Source of the DNA: Bordetella petrii
GTDB lineage: Bacteria; Pseudomonadota; Gammaproteobacteria; Burkholderiales; Burkholderiaceae_B
DNA: 64,000 nt
Assembly (NCBI RefSeq): GCF_000067205.1
Contig: NC_010170.1
Location: 4,526,001 to 4,590,000 of the forward strand
Reading direction: 5' to 3'
Below are positions 27,901 to 37,095 of this stretch, in pieces (the stretch's first letter is position 1; the number at the start of each line of letters is the position of its first letter). Position numbers and translations under genes: made by a program. The notes under the pieces were generated by a model. That model ran no database searches and was not told the DNA's origin. It saw only the letters and a list, made by a program, of their open reading frames with translations.

Positions 27901-30722
27901 TCAGACCGTCAGCGCCGTAGCTGGAGCTGTGGCTTCCTTGGATGTGCGCCGCCGCGCGTGGTAGGCGCGAACGCCTGCACGCCAGTCGGCGGATTGCTCC
28001 GGTGCGAGGTTCAGATAGGATCGGGTAGGGACAGGCCATTGCTGGCACCATCCCCCCCTAAGAACCGTACGTGAGAGTTTCCCCTCATACGGCTCAAGCC
28101 TTTCAAAGCCCGCTTTCGCGAACCGGCTTCACCACCTTGAGACCGTTGGCGTGGATTTGGTTATGGCAGGTCGGATGCACCATGATGAGATTGGTGCTCC
28201 CGTCCTTTCCGCCATCGACCCGCCGGATTAGGTGATGGACATGCCACCCCGACTCCTGCGTGATCAACTCGCGGCAGATTGGACAACGACGATCCTGATC
28301 CAACCAGAGGTTGATGAGCTTCCTCTTTCCCTTTAGTGAGTTCTGCATCTTGAGGCTTACACGCTCCTCGAAATACGTCTCCCACACGGGGTCGAATGGA
28401 TTGGCTTCCAACTTGATCGGTCGGTGTCGCCGAATGGGCGTATCGACTGCATACCGCAAAGACTTCAGGATTGGACTCCCATCCGGGAATCGTTCCCCCG
28501 TTGCCTCAGCGAATACCCAGCTACGGTCACCCACGGCATGGAAGTAGCGGCGTTTAATCCACCTCGCTCCCTTCTGTGAGTGCCGCCTAACGGCCCATCG
28601 CCACAACGCTTTCCAAATCTCATGATCGACATAGGCAAACGTCGCAGAAGACACGACGTGCTGATGATAGTTTGCCCAGCCCCGAATCATTGGATTAAGA
28701 AGTCGAATCAACTCTTGTTGATTTACCGCTTTGTTTCCTTTGATCGCGGCGCGAACTTTCCCGAGGAAGGTTGCCACATTCGCTTTCGACGGTTTGATTA
28801 ACAACTTCCCGTCGTACTTGCGGATGTTCTGGCCTAGGAAATCGAAGCCCTCGTCTATATGCGTGATCTTGGTCTTCTCGGGTGAGAGCGTGAGCCCTCG
28901 TTCCCGCATGAATTCCTCGACAAGCGGCATGACCTCCTGCTCCAGTAGCTCTTTCGAACGTGCCGTCACAATGAAGTCGTCCGCGTAGCGCACATAATTG
29001 ACAGCCAGACGGGTCTGTTTGCCATTGATATACCGTGCTCTACCGAACACGGCTTCTAGTTTGGCTTCCAGTCCGTCCAAGACGAGATTCGCCAGGGTTG
29101 GCGAGATGATGCCCCCTTGCGGGGTACCGGCTTCGGTTGGGAAAAGTTGCCGATCTTCCATGTACCCAGCCTTGAGCCACTTACTCAGAATCTCTCGATC
29201 CGTCGGTATGTGACCCATGAGCCAGTCATGGCTGATGTTGTCGAAGCAGCCTTTGATGTCGCCTTCAAGAATCCACTTCGGGGAGCGTTTCAGAGCTAAC
29301 TGCGTAAAACACAGCCCTATCGCATCCGCCGTGGATCGTTCTGGACGAAACCCAAACGAGCTTCGATCCGCTGTGGTCTCGGCCACGGGTTCCAGAGCAA
29401 GCAGGTATAGCGCCTGCATCGCCCTGTCTTTCATGGTCGGGATACCCAGCGGCCGCATCTTCCCATTGGCTTTGGGAATATAGACACGCTTCAGCGGTTG
29501 GGGACGATACCCGCGCCGCTTGATTGACAACATGGCTTGAGACTTGGCTTCCGGAGTGGACCATGTGATGCCATCCACACCCGGCGTCTTTTTGCCTTGG
29601 TTCTCGGTGACTCGTCTGACGGCCAATGCTTTGCCGCTGAACGAGTGGGTCAGAATCCACTGCAGGGCTTTCACCTTGCCGTGTTTTCCTTCCCGTGTCG
29701 CCTTTACGATACGCGCTTGGAGCCTTCGCACTTCACGGTGACACGTAGCCCAGTCGATGCTGTGCCATGTGACCGATTCGCGTGAGGGCGCACCCGCGCA
29801 AGCAATTTCTTGCGTAGTCATCTGCAATTCCCTCTTTAAGAAGGTTGGACAAGTTCTCTCGTAGAGAAAGACCATGTGGAAGTCTGCCCGCTTTCACGTG
29901 AGATGATGTTGCCTTGCAGCGCAATCTCTATCCACCCCATTACAGAGTGGCCTTCGCTTTTTCCACACTCTCATACCCGCACCGCCAACAACATTCCTTA
30001 CGGTCTGCCTGCCCAATGGGCAGCGATACGGGCTTATCCTGTTTCACTACGTTGACAAGGAAGATTTAGATCCTGTCTCTTCGCCGGCGGCCTTGTGTCC
30101 GTGTGCTCCCACACTGTAAGGAAGCATCCAGCCGCATACCTTTTGGTTCGAGCCTGACAGCATCTTTGGCTCGTTACGTGTCACGACGTTTATCGACAGT
30201 TTGCATCTACTGATCATGTCTCCCAGCCTAGCCTCACCCCGCATTGATGCTTGCAGTGGACGCCTTGCCTCGCGGCTCTGCGCGGCCAAATGGCCTGAGT
30301 GCATTGTCCCGATAGCTTCACACAAGACCGTTGCCAGTCCTGCATGTATCGGTAGGCTACTGATGACGGAACACCAGGTTCCCTCGCTACTTGCGTAGCT
30401 GGAACAATCAACGAAGCGACTTTCAGGTCGCACACAGCGGGCACGAGTAGTAGTACGGGTGCATGGATTCGTCCAGTGGCTTATAGCCCCACTGGCCGCC
30501 GCTGCGTTCCAGCAGATCGCAGCGGATGGTGCACAGGGACTGGCCCGGTGCGAGATCACGGTGTACGCCTTCGGCCTTGGCCGTCACTTGCACAACAGAC
30601 CAGAGGACGTTGCCACGCAGCGCGTGGGCGATGACCTTCACGCTGGCGCGTTCGGTCTCTTGCGGTGCGATCAACTCCGCGATCAGTTCAGACCGCGATT
30701 GGGGTGAGAAATACCAGCCCAT
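27901..30722 (-). CDS. DUF6927-like small ICE protein, split by group II intron 3
   Basis: Exon 1 is 30722-30434 (289 nt) and exon 2 is 28019-27901 (119 nt). The total of 408 nt gives a 135-aa protein whose junction reads CPL|SYLNLAPEQSADWR, in phase with a split serine codon. The exon 1 sequence (WYFSPQSRSELI ... LRGNVLWSVV ... HPYYYSCPL) looks like a small protein family found beside DUF932 and DUF3275 genes; I recall it as DUF6927, not checked. Without splicing the frame stops three codons into the intron. AGGAGG precedes ATG 30722. Confidence 0.78.
28020..30433 (-). mobile_element. Group II intron 3 (2,414 bp), paralogue of intron 2
   Basis: The 5' end GTGCGACCTGAAAGTC begins at 30433 and the 3' end ...CCCTACCCGAT stops at 28020. 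Domain V (GAGCCGTATGAGGGG ... CGTACGGTTC) is between about 28102 and 28069, then domain VI. The 612-base stretch 29822-30433 is non-coding and aligns with the 5' part of intron 2. The alternative 5' end two bases upstream (GTGTG) would break the reading frame of the host gene. Confidence 0.9.
28103..29821 (-). CDS. ltrA: Group II intron reverse transcriptase/maturase with HNH domain (intron 3)
   Basis: 572 aa. RT boxes PQGGIISP and VRYADDFIVTA, maturase domain, and HNH (CPICRELI ... HVHHLIRRVDGG ... VHPTCHNQIH). Start ATG 29821 matches that of intron 2. The first 100 residues are nearly identical to intron 2, while the C-terminal half has diverged, which shows the copies are not a recent duplication. 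Confidence 0.93.
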   Translation of the reverse strand: MTTQEIACAGAPSRESVTWHSIDWATCHREVRRLQARIVKATREGKHGKVKALQWILTHSFSGKALAVRRVTENQGKKTPGVDGITWSTPEAKSQAMLSIKRRGYRPQPLKRVYIPKANGKMRPLGIPTMKDRAMQALYLLALEPVAETTADRSSFGFRPERSTADAIGLCFTQLALKRSPKWILEGDIKGCFDNISHDWLMGHIPTDREILSKWLKAGYMEDRQLFPTEAGTPQGGIISPTLANLVLDGLEAKLEAVFGRARYINGKQTRLAVNYVRYADDFIVTARSKELLEQEVMPLVEEFMRERGLTLSPEKTKITHIDEGFDFLGQNIRKYDGKLLIKPSKANVATFLGKVRAAIKGNKAVNQQELIRLLNPMIRGWANYHQHVVSSATFAYVDHEIWKALWRWAVRRHSQKGARWIKRRYFHAVGDRSWVFAEATGERFPDGSPILKSLRYAVDTPIRRHRPIKLEANPFDPVWETYFEERVSLKMQNSLKGKRKLINLWLDQDRRCPICRELITQESGWHVHHLIRRVDGGKDGSTNLIMVHPTCHNQIHANGLKVVKPVRESGL

Positions 30723-30816
30723 GAGAGGCCTCCTGGAAAAATTGAGCCAGAAGCCTCCCCGGTGGGGAAGACCCCCGGCGGGTGGATGAAGCACACCGCA
30801 GATGCGGTGCCCAGTA

Positions 30817-31515
30817 CTACGCAGGTTGCAGTTCGGCCTGGCGGCTCCACTCCTGCGTCTTGAAGTCCAGCGCGTAGCCCAGTTCGCCCAGGCGGACGAT
30901 CTGCGCGCGCAGGGTGCGGCGGTCGATGGTCGAATCCAGTTTCACGGACTCGCCCAGCGGCCAGAGCAAGCTGAACAGCGCGGCGTCGCCATCTTCGGTA
31001 CTGCAGGGAGCAGTTGCCGCAGCGGGCGTCGGCGCATCCACGCCGAAGGGCGTGGTATCGACCAGCGGGTCTGTGGATGCCTGTACGGGTGCGGGCTTGG
31101 CGGGCCTGGAGGTTTTGCTGGGCTTGGCCGGTGTTGCCGGTGTTGTTGCAGGCTGTGCGCCCAGCTCTTCATCAAGTGGATCGAGGTCCTGGGTGGCGAA
31201 GCTGCGTGCTTCGTCACGGCTCAGTTTGTCGATGTCGTAGAGCGTCATTCCGTCCAGGCTGGCGCGGATCTCGAAGCGCATGCCGCCACCGACCGGGTAG
31301 GACTTCGGGAAGATGTACCTGATGATGAACTCCCCGTCGTACTTGCCTTCGGGGTATTGCTCCAGCTCCGGGTCCTTGACCTCGAACGTACCAAGGTGCG
31401 TGGCGAGGCGTCCGACCGTGAAGGGGCCGTTCTTGCCGCGGATGGTACGCAGCGTGAGCTGGCCGGGGACGATGATGGGCGAAACCGATTGCTCGGGTGC
31501 CGATTTGGCTGTCAT
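30817..31515 (-). CDS. DUF3275 family protein
   Basis: 232 aa, soluble. N-terminal conserved domain (LTLRTIRGKNGPFTVGRL ... GEFIIRYIFPKSY), a Pro/Ala/Thr-rich linker (about 120-170) and a C-terminal domain. DUF3275 genes belong to the ICEclc/PFGI-1 core next to DUF932; role unknown. AGGAG before ATG 31515 excludes the longer frame. Leader hairpin ACCTC-CCCC-GAGGT at 31578-31591. Confidence 0.85.
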   Translation of the reverse strand: MTAKSAPEQSVSPIIVPGQLTLRTIRGKNGPFTVGRLATHLGTFEVKDPELEQYPEGKYDGEFIIRYIFPKSYPVGGGMRFEIRASLDGMTLYDIDKLSRDEARSFATQDLDPLDEELGAQPATTPATPAKPSKTSRPAKPAPVQASTDPLVDTTPFGVDAPTPAAATAPCSTEDGDAALFSLLWPLGESVKLDSTIDRRTLRAQIVRLGELGYALDFKTQEWSRQAELQPA

Positions 31516-31610
31516 GGTGGTACTCCTGATGATGAATGACGGACGGCTGGTGGCAGCCGGTGGATGAGAGGAAATGAACCTCCCCCGAGGTGGGCAAGGT
31601 CCACTTGGCA

Positions 31611-32438
31611 TCACGCCTTGAGCTGGCGCATGCCTTCGGCCAGGAGCCACAACGCCCGGTTCAGGCGCAGGTTCTGGTCGATGCCTTGCACCGGGCGGGT
31701 GCGCTGATTGCGGCCATTGGCCGAGCGTCCATTCAGGCCCCCCTTGACGAGGTTCTCTTGGACACGGTTGAAGACGGCCCACAGGTCATCCCTGCGGTCG
31801 TCCCAGCGCCTGGGCGCGAGCAGTTGACGCTCCGTGACAGGCGTCGGCTTGGCAGGATCGTCGTACTTGAGTGCCAGCGCTGAGTGCGCGAAGATTTCTG
31901 CTTCGCCCTCATCGAGGGTGATGGTGCGCATCGCATCGCGCGAGTCCTTCACGCGCTCGAAGCCTTCAAGGACTTCGTAGGCGCCTTCGATCACCTGGCT
32001 GGCCACATCCCCCTTGTGCGGGACACGGATGTCGGCGGTGGTATCGCCGCAGACCAGGCCGTTGTGGCAGACGAATCTGAACATGCCTGCCAGCATCTGG
32101 TAACTGCTCGTGCCGTCGTGGCTGTTGAGCAGGATGATCTCGTTCGCCTCGTCGCCGTTGATCTGGCTGGCATGGCGAAGTCGGATGAGATGCTTGGTGT
32201 GCTCGCGCCGATCCTCGTTGCGCACGCGCGTCTGGCACACCATGAAGGGCTCGAAACCCTCCTGGCGCAGCTTGGCGAGCACGGTCGAGGTCGGTATGTA
32301 GGCATACCGCTCGGATCGGCTCCCATGCGGAGCGTCGGCGAAGATTGATGGAGCAATGGCGCGAATGCGGTCGTCCGAGAGCGGGCGATCTGAGCGCAGG
32401 ATCGGGGACTGCGGAGCAAAACGGGATGCCAGAGACAT
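31611..32438 (-). CDS. DUF932 family protein (phage/plasmid-like)
   Basis: 275 aa. Carries the family's GFEPFMVCQ, HLIRLRH, NSHDGTSSYQMLAGMFRFVCHNGLV and the C-terminal RRWDDR and LNRALW segments. DUF932 proteins are widespread on conjugative elements and phages; their role is not established. CAGGAG precedes ATG 32438. Leader hairpin GGCCCC-ATGA-GGGGCC at 32565-32580. Confidence 0.9.
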   Translation of the reverse strand: MSLASRFAPQSPILRSDRPLSDDRIRAIAPSIFADAPHGSRSERYAYIPTSTVLAKLRQEGFEPFMVCQTRVRNEDRREHTKHLIRLRHASQINGDEANEIILLNSHDGTSSYQMLAGMFRFVCHNGLVCGDTTADIRVPHKGDVASQVIEGAYEVLEGFERVKDSRDAMRTITLDEGEAEIFAHSALALKYDDPAKPTPVTERQLLAPRRWDDRRDDLWAVFNRVQENLVKGGLNGRSANGRNQRTRPVQGIDQNLRLNRALWLLAEGMRQLKA

Positions 32439-32588
32439 GGCTGTTCTCCTGTGAAAAATGCGACAACCGCGCGGCCGTCTGACCACGCGGAACTCGGGGG
32501 AAGAAATGCGCGAGCGCGCTATGCGGATGGAGGACGCTGCAGATGCAGCAAGGAGAAGCGGCAAGGCCCCATGAGGGGCCATGCCGGA

Positions 32589-33503
32589 TCAGAACGAAGC
32601 AGCCAATGCCGGCTCCTGCTCCTCGACTTCACCTTCGGGCTCGCACTCGGCGGGCTCGGCAGGCTGATCTGCAGCGGGGGCGGCGTCCTCGGCTTCGGGC
32701 GCGGGAGCGTCCTGGGCCGGCGGCGAATCTGCTTGCGCGGGGCTCGTCGGATAGACCTTGGTGCCGTCGATCTTGATCAGGCCGATGTGGATCAGTGTCG
32801 AATCCAGGCTTGCGGCCGGTTCCCCAGCGCGCTCACCCTTGGTGCGGATGTACGGATCGATCTTCATGTCGTTGAGACGGAAAGCGATCAGCACCTTGCA
32901 GTCCCCTTCGATGGCCTGCACGCACCGGCGAACCAGATGCTCGGCTTCAGGGGTGGTGACGATGCTGTCGAAGTACCGATACTCCGGTTCATCGACAGGC
33001 CCGGCCAGAGCGGCGACGGTGCAAGAGAGGAACGGGTCGCCATCTTTGGGTGTGACGTCCTTCGGACGGCTGAGGTAGCCGATGCCGCGGGTGACCAGCT
33101 CGTGCTGCCTGATCGAAGCCAGTTCGGCCCGGTCAAGCGGCTCGGCCTTGAGCAGTCGCGCCTTGAGGGACGCGGCGGCTTGGCCTTTCTGCTCACCCTT
33201 GTCGCGGATATACGCATCGCCCCACAGGTCGCCGAGGCGAAAGCGCACCAGTGGGCGCTGCTTGGGATCGTCAACGCCGATGTAGCGCTCGACCAGCTTC
33301 TTGGCCTCGGCACCCGAGACCTTGACGTCGAAATAGCGATAGCTGGGATCCTTTGCGGAACCGACCAGCGCGGCGATGGTGCATGCCAGGAAAGGCTGCG
33401 CACGGCGGCCGCCCCGAACAGGCACTTCACGGGCACGCTGGATGTAACCGATGCCCGAGGTGTGGAGGTCGAAATACGATTTCTCGTTGGACGTGGTGCT
33501 CAT
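32589..33503 (-). CDS. DUF3577/STY4534-type ICE replication protein, internally duplicated
   Basis: 304 aa. Two homologous halves of about 105 residues each: half one from GIGYIQRAREVP to AYIRDKGE, half two from GIGYLSRPKDVT to PYIRTKGE, sharing FLxCTxAAL and YRYFD. The tail (about 240-304) is acidic, rich in Pro, Ala and Glu. STY4534-family proteins are linked to ICE replication by annotation only. GGAG precedes ATG 33503. Confidence 0.83.
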   Translation of the reverse strand: MSTTSNEKSYFDLHTSGIGYIQRAREVPVRGGRRAQPFLACTIAALVGSAKDPSYRYFDVKVSGAEAKKLVERYIGVDDPKQRPLVRFRLGDLWGDAYIRDKGEQKGQAAASLKARLLKAEPLDRAELASIRQHELVTRGIGYLSRPKDVTPKDGDPFLSCTVAALAGPVDEPEYRYFDSIVTTPEAEHLVRRCVQAIEGDCKVLIAFRLNDMKIDPYIRTKGERAGEPAASLDSTLIHIGLIKIDGTKVYPTSPAQADSPPAQDAPAPEAEDAAPAADQPAEPAECEPEGEVEEQEPALAASF

Positions 33504-33700
33504 GGTGAATCTCCATAGGGATGAAGCGGAGACACACCGGCCCCACGCAGCGGGGAAAGGTGCGTAACCCCGCGATGGGTTGATAAGGCGAAAGCATCCA
33601 CCACCAGAGACTGGTGGCCGCTCGCGGATGGATGCGGTGCGAGCTGGCTCGGTCACGCAGTGGGAACTGCGCCGCAACCTCGAAGACCGATGGTTGCCTG

Positions 33701-33730
33701 GCATGTCGCTGACAACGTCAGCAGGCATGG
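33701..33730 (-). repeat. Nested hairpin element, copy 1
   Basis: Reads GCATGT-c-GCTGAC-AAC-GTCAGC-ag-GCATGG on the plus strand: a perfect 6-bp inner stem with AAC loop inside CATG arms. It lies in the 378-base gap 33504-33881, which holds no gene I can support, about 200 bases upstream of the DUF3577 gene start. Confidence 0.6.
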
Positions 33731-33813
33731 GCTCAGCATGGCCAGGCCTCGCGCGCGAGGCAGCCATCAATCGGTATCCGATCGTTTCCCTTTGATGAAA
33801 TCTCCCACGGCAG

Positions 33814-33841
33814 AAAAAAGGCCCTCCTTCCGAATGGAGGG
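33814..33841 (-). terminator. Rho-independent terminator
   Basis: Minus strand: CCCTCC, 8-base loop, GGAGGG, CC, then six T. Located 41 bases after the stop of the 33882-34694 gene. Confidence 0.8.
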
Positions 33842-33881
33842 AGAGCCTGTGGGGGCATGTCGCCTGGTACTTTTCGTGGTG

Positions 33882-34694
33882 TCACGCCGGTACAGCGCGG
33901 CGCCGTCGGGACGTCTCCGCGCCGATCACGCTCACGTCGATCAGGCGCCAGCGCCCGTCGTCTATGAGTCGCTCCAGCACTTCGCCGAGCATGTCGAAAT
34001 ACACCTCGTCGTGCCGATCGACCAACTCGCCGTCGCGGCGCAGCTCCACCGCATAGGTATCGCTGCCGGGCTGGTAGAGGATCGTCACCTGGCCGGCGAA
34101 CTTCGCGGTCGAAACCGTGAAACTGATCGCCGGAGGCGTTTCGATGATCCTGGACGGCGTCGGATCGACCCAGGTGAAGTCGTGGGCGCCCGCATCGACC
34201 AGCATGTGGGTGATGCGCCGGAACCCGTCGGGCGCCGGCATTTCCTCCAACTGCTCGATGAGCTGACCCAGTTCCATGCACTGCGGCTCGGGAATGGGCA
34301 ACTTGGCCGGCGCGGAGCCGAGGATGTGTGTCTTGACGGTGTAGGGCGTGCCGTCGGACATCATCTCGGTGCGCTCTTCTGGCGTGTCCGCACGCAGACC
34401 GTCGAAACGACGACGGGCATAGGGTTGGACATGCACCTTGGTGCCCTCGCTGGGAACGGTGGTCACCAGGTTGGGATCGAGTACCGCGAACTCGCTGGGC
34501 TTGAGCTTGACGACGATGGCGTCTTCGCTGGCTGCGACCACCTTGCCGTCGAAGGGCTGGGGATCAATGACAAAGCCCAGTGTCGAGGACTGTGGCTGAT
34601 CATCGAACACGCGGTACTTGAACGACCGCACGTTGCGGGGCACATGGCCTGCGACCAGCGAAGGCATCAGGGTCTTGATAAGAGAGCGATCCAT
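33882..34694 (-). CDS. Conserved ICE protein, unknown function
   Basis: 270 aa, soluble, mixed alpha/beta. No catalytic motif recognised. GGAG precedes ATG 34694, which excludes the longer frame to 35084. Leader hairpin CAAGGGA-GAGG-TCCCTTG at 34734-34751 and a terminator after its stop make it a separate transcription unit. Confidence 0.7.
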   Translation of the reverse strand: MDRSLIKTLMPSLVAGHVPRNVRSFKYRVFDDQPQSSTLGFVIDPQPFDGKVVAASEDAIVVKLKPSEFAVLDPNLVTTVPSEGTKVHVQPYARRRFDGLRADTPEERTEMMSDGTPYTVKTHILGSAPAKLPIPEPQCMELGQLIEQLEEMPAPDGFRRITHMLVDAGAHDFTWVDPTPSRIIETPPAISFTVSTAKFAGQVTILYQPGSDTYAVELRRDGELVDRHDEVYFDMLGEVLERLIDDGRWRLIDVSVIGAETSRRRRAVPA

Positions 34695-34837
34695 GTGAAT
34701 CTCCTTGAGGAAGAACAAGGGATTCCCCGCCCGCAAGGGAGAGGTCCCTTGTGGGTGGATGGGCGCGATGCGTCCGTAGAAAGAAACAACCAGCACGGTT
34801 TCCCGCGCTTGCAGCCTTGAAGGTCTTGGCTGCCTGG

Positions 34838-34866
34838 GCATGTGTCGGCAACGCCGACGAACATGG
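34838..34866 (-). repeat. Nested hairpin element, copy 2
   Basis: Reads GCATGT-GTCGGC-AAC-GCCGAC-ga-ACATGG. Same layout as copy 1, but the inner stem has GTCGGC/GCCGAC instead of GCTGAC/GTCAGC, so both arms changed together. Lies 144 bases upstream of the 33882-34694 gene. Confidence 0.6.
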
Positions 34867-34974
34867 GGTAAAGATGGCCCTTGAGTGAGCGGCCTGCGCT
34901 CAGGAAACCGCACCGCGCCGCACCCGCTTTCCTGCGCCGCGACAAGAAAAGGCCCCTCGAAAGCGGCTGGGTGG

Positions 34975-35253
34975 TCAGACTTGGTACACGAAGTAGTGTT
35001 CGCGCTGACGTGGAAAGAACACGTGCTTCCACGAGTCGCCGCCGGTATTGCCGCCGTCGAAGACGACCATTTCGTAGGCATCAATGTCGGTGTCTGCCAG
35101 ATCGGCGCTGGCGATATGGCGCATGTGCAGCATGCCGCTCAAGCGCTCGAATACCAGGATCTGGCCGATGGCGTCGTCCTGGCCCATGGCGTTGACGCAG
35201 GCTCCAAGCTGATGCTCGAAGTCGCGTGCGGGCGAGATGAGGTCGGGGAACAT
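34975..35253 (-). CDS. Small hypothetical ICE protein
   Basis: 92 aa, soluble, with HMRHIASADLADTDIDAYEMVVFDGG in the middle split over a plausible beta/alpha unit. No family recognised. Leader hairpin CCAGCCCG/CGGGCTGG at 35276-35307 is just upstream, like other genes here. Kept because frame, ribosome site (TAGGAG) and spacing fit its neighbours. Confidence 0.6.
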   Translation of the reverse strand: MFPDLISPARDFEHQLGACVNAMGQDDAIGQILVFERLSGMLHMRHIASADLADTDIDAYEMVVFDGGNTGGDSWKHVFFPRQREHYFVYQV

Positions 35254-35347
35254 AAAGTGCTCCTATGGAATTGGACCAGCCCGGCTCCCAGAAAGGAGAC
35301 GGGCTGGCATGGAGGGCAAAGAGGAAGGTGGGCGCGTGGTGTGTTTG

Positions 35348-36085
35348 CTAGGGCTCGGCCAGCGGCAGGCCCAGCAACACGGGCGCGTCAGCGTCGAGGA
35401 TGAGGATGCGCACATCGGCCTGGCCAGCCAGCTCCAGGATGTTCGCCAGGTCGGCGGGCATGCCCTTGCTGCGGTGCTCCTGCCGAAGCTGCTCGGCGGT
35501 GATGCCCTCGGCGTGCTCCAGGTTCTTGTCCGTCCAGGGCGTGGAGATCAGCTTGACGCCGATCGCCGGGCTGTACGGAACCCGAAAGGCGATGAACAAA
35601 AAGGCCTCCGGCGTGGCAAGGTCCGCCAGGTTGGCGAGGTACTGGCCGGTTTCCTGGCTGATGTGCGCGCTGCTGATCTCCCAGCATCGGCTGTAGTAGC
35701 CGGTCTCGAAACTCAGGCGCTGCACAACTTCCCGCGCGGCTTCGACCGAATAGCTGTCACCGACGTGGATCAGGCGGCCGTCGAAGTCCTCGCCATGAAT
35801 GGCATAGACCACGGCACCGATCACGCCTTCGCCGTTAACGCCTTCATCGGCATCGCATTCGGCCAGTGCTTCGGCACTCACAGGTTCAGAGCCGTTCGTG
35901 ACCACCGCAAAATCGCTGGTGACGATGCAGGACGATGAAATCAATTCCTCGTCGGAAAGATGTTGTTGGCTCGGGTGGATGTTTCGCCAGACATGCGGAA
36001 TTCCGTCCTCGTAGCTGATGGACAGCGTGCGGACGATCTTCAAATTCCAGTAGCCACGGAGAAAGGGATTGGGATTCTGGGACAT
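35348..36085 (-). CDS. Hypothetical ICE protein (DUF5983-like)
   Basis: 245 aa, soluble. The stretch CWEISSAHISQETGQYLANL resembles DUF5983-type proteins of conjugative elements, which I could not check. GAGAGTTCCC precedes ATG 36085. A perfect 10-bp leader hairpin, CCAATTCCCG/CGGGAATTGG, is at 36113-36136. Confidence 0.62.
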   Translation of the reverse strand: MSQNPNPFLRGYWNLKIVRTLSISYEDGIPHVWRNIHPSQQHLSDEELISSSCIVTSDFAVVTNGSEPVSAEALAECDADEGVNGEGVIGAVVYAIHGEDFDGRLIHVGDSYSVEAAREVVQRLSFETGYYSRCWEISSAHISQETGQYLANLADLATPEAFLFIAFRVPYSPAIGVKLISTPWTDKNLEHAEGITAEQLRQEHRSKGMPADLANILELAGQADVRILILDADAPVLLGLPLAEP

Positions 36086-36226
36086 GGGAACTCTCCAGAT
36101 TGAATAATGGAGCCAATTCCCGCCACCGGGAATTGGACCCGGTGGGTTGAAAGGGGAAAATGCGTCAGTCGGCGCTGATCGTTGGCTTTGATTCAGCCGC
36201 TTTACGCTGGGCAACGGAAAGGAAAT

Positions 36227-36260
36227 CGAGGGACATGGCTGTGTGGGCGCATGTCCCTCG
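36227..36260. repeat. 11-bp perfect inverted repeat
   Basis: CGAGGGACATG and CATGTCCCTCG around 12 bases, in the gap between the 36298 and 36085 genes. It could be a terminator stem for the 36298-36690 gene (no T run) or an operator. Confidence 0.45.
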
Positions 36261-36297
36261 TGGGGAACGAAAAGACGGGGGTGTGCCGGAAACGGGC

Positions 36298-36690
36298 TCA
36301 CCAGCCGCTGTAGTTCAGCATCAAGTCGGCAATGACCTTGCGGCGTTCCAAGTCGAGACCGTCGAAGTCCGACAGCCCGTGGAAATGGCAGCGTTTGAGC
36401 ATGGCACCGCCCTCGTGCGCGTTGTAGAAGCTGACCATGGCGGACAGAAACATGCGTTGCCCGCTGCTCAGGACACCGAGGGCATCGTTGAGCCGCAGCA
36501 TGTTGGGACGCAGATCCCACTTGCTTTTGGCCTGGTTCAGGCCGTCACGGGTGCCGTCGCCGAACCATTCGGGGCCAGCGATCTCGGCACCACGCTTCCA
36601 TGCCTCGAAGAAGGCTTGGGGCGCGGCAGCGAAATGCTGCTCTTCCCGCATGATCTGATCGACGACTTCCTGCGGCAGCAGTTGATTCAT
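36298..36690 (-). CDS. Hypothetical ICE protein
   Basis: 130 aa, mostly helical, soluble (PQEVVDQIMREEQHFAAAP ... LSSGQRMFLSAMVSFYN). No known motif. Probably co-transcribed with the 36712 gene, whose stop is 21 bases upstream. A GGAGG site precedes ATG 36690. Confidence 0.65.
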   Translation of the reverse strand: MNQLLPQEVVDQIMREEQHFAAAPQAFFEAWKRGAEIAGPEWFGDGTRDGLNQAKSKWDLRPNMLRLNDALGVLSSGQRMFLSAMVSFYNAHEGGAMLKRCHFHGLSDFDGLDLERRKVIADLMLNYSGW

Positions 36691-36711
36691 GGCGTGATTC
36701 CTCCAGTTGGA

Positions 36712-36924
36712 TCAGGGAATGGCGAGCTGGGACCAGCCGCCTCTTTCGAGGGCACGTTGAGCCGCCGCATGGCTGCGGAAGTACTCGTGCGATTCCCGCG
36801 AAACGGGACCTTCGGTATCGCGCGTGCCGATGTAGTGGCCGGCGGCGCTTTGCAGGACTTCGAGCGGCAGGAACTTGCCGCAATAGGTCAAGGCCAACTG
36901 GCCGAAAGAGGCTTTGTGGGACAT
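36712..36924 (-). CDS. Small hypothetical ICE protein
   Basis: 70 aa, basic (SHEYFRSHAAAQRALERGGW). Start ATG 36924 after AGGAG; the longer frame to 37008 runs through the leader hairpin region. First gene of a two-gene unit with 36298-36690. Confidence 0.6.
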   Translation of the reverse strand: MSHKASFGQLALTYCGKFLPLEVLQSAAGHYIGTRDTEGPVSRESHEYFRSHAAAQRALERGGWSQLAIP

Positions 36925-37095
36925 GGGTAGGCTCCTTGGAAAAGCGGGGCCTTGTCCCTCACGGGATGGCAGCTCCCGCACGCGGTGGATAAAAAGCATC
37001 GGCGTCACGGGGACGCGTGTCCGCAGACTTGATGCGATACGGACTGGCGGGTTACGCGGGAAGAACCCACGGCAGCCTGGAACCCATGGCTGCTG

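Noticed and set aside
18616..29821. Reverse transcriptases as retrons or diversity-generating elements
   Set aside because: Each has HNH and maturase domains, a group II domain V after the gene and GUGYG/AY ends; no msr/msd or template/variable repeats were seen.
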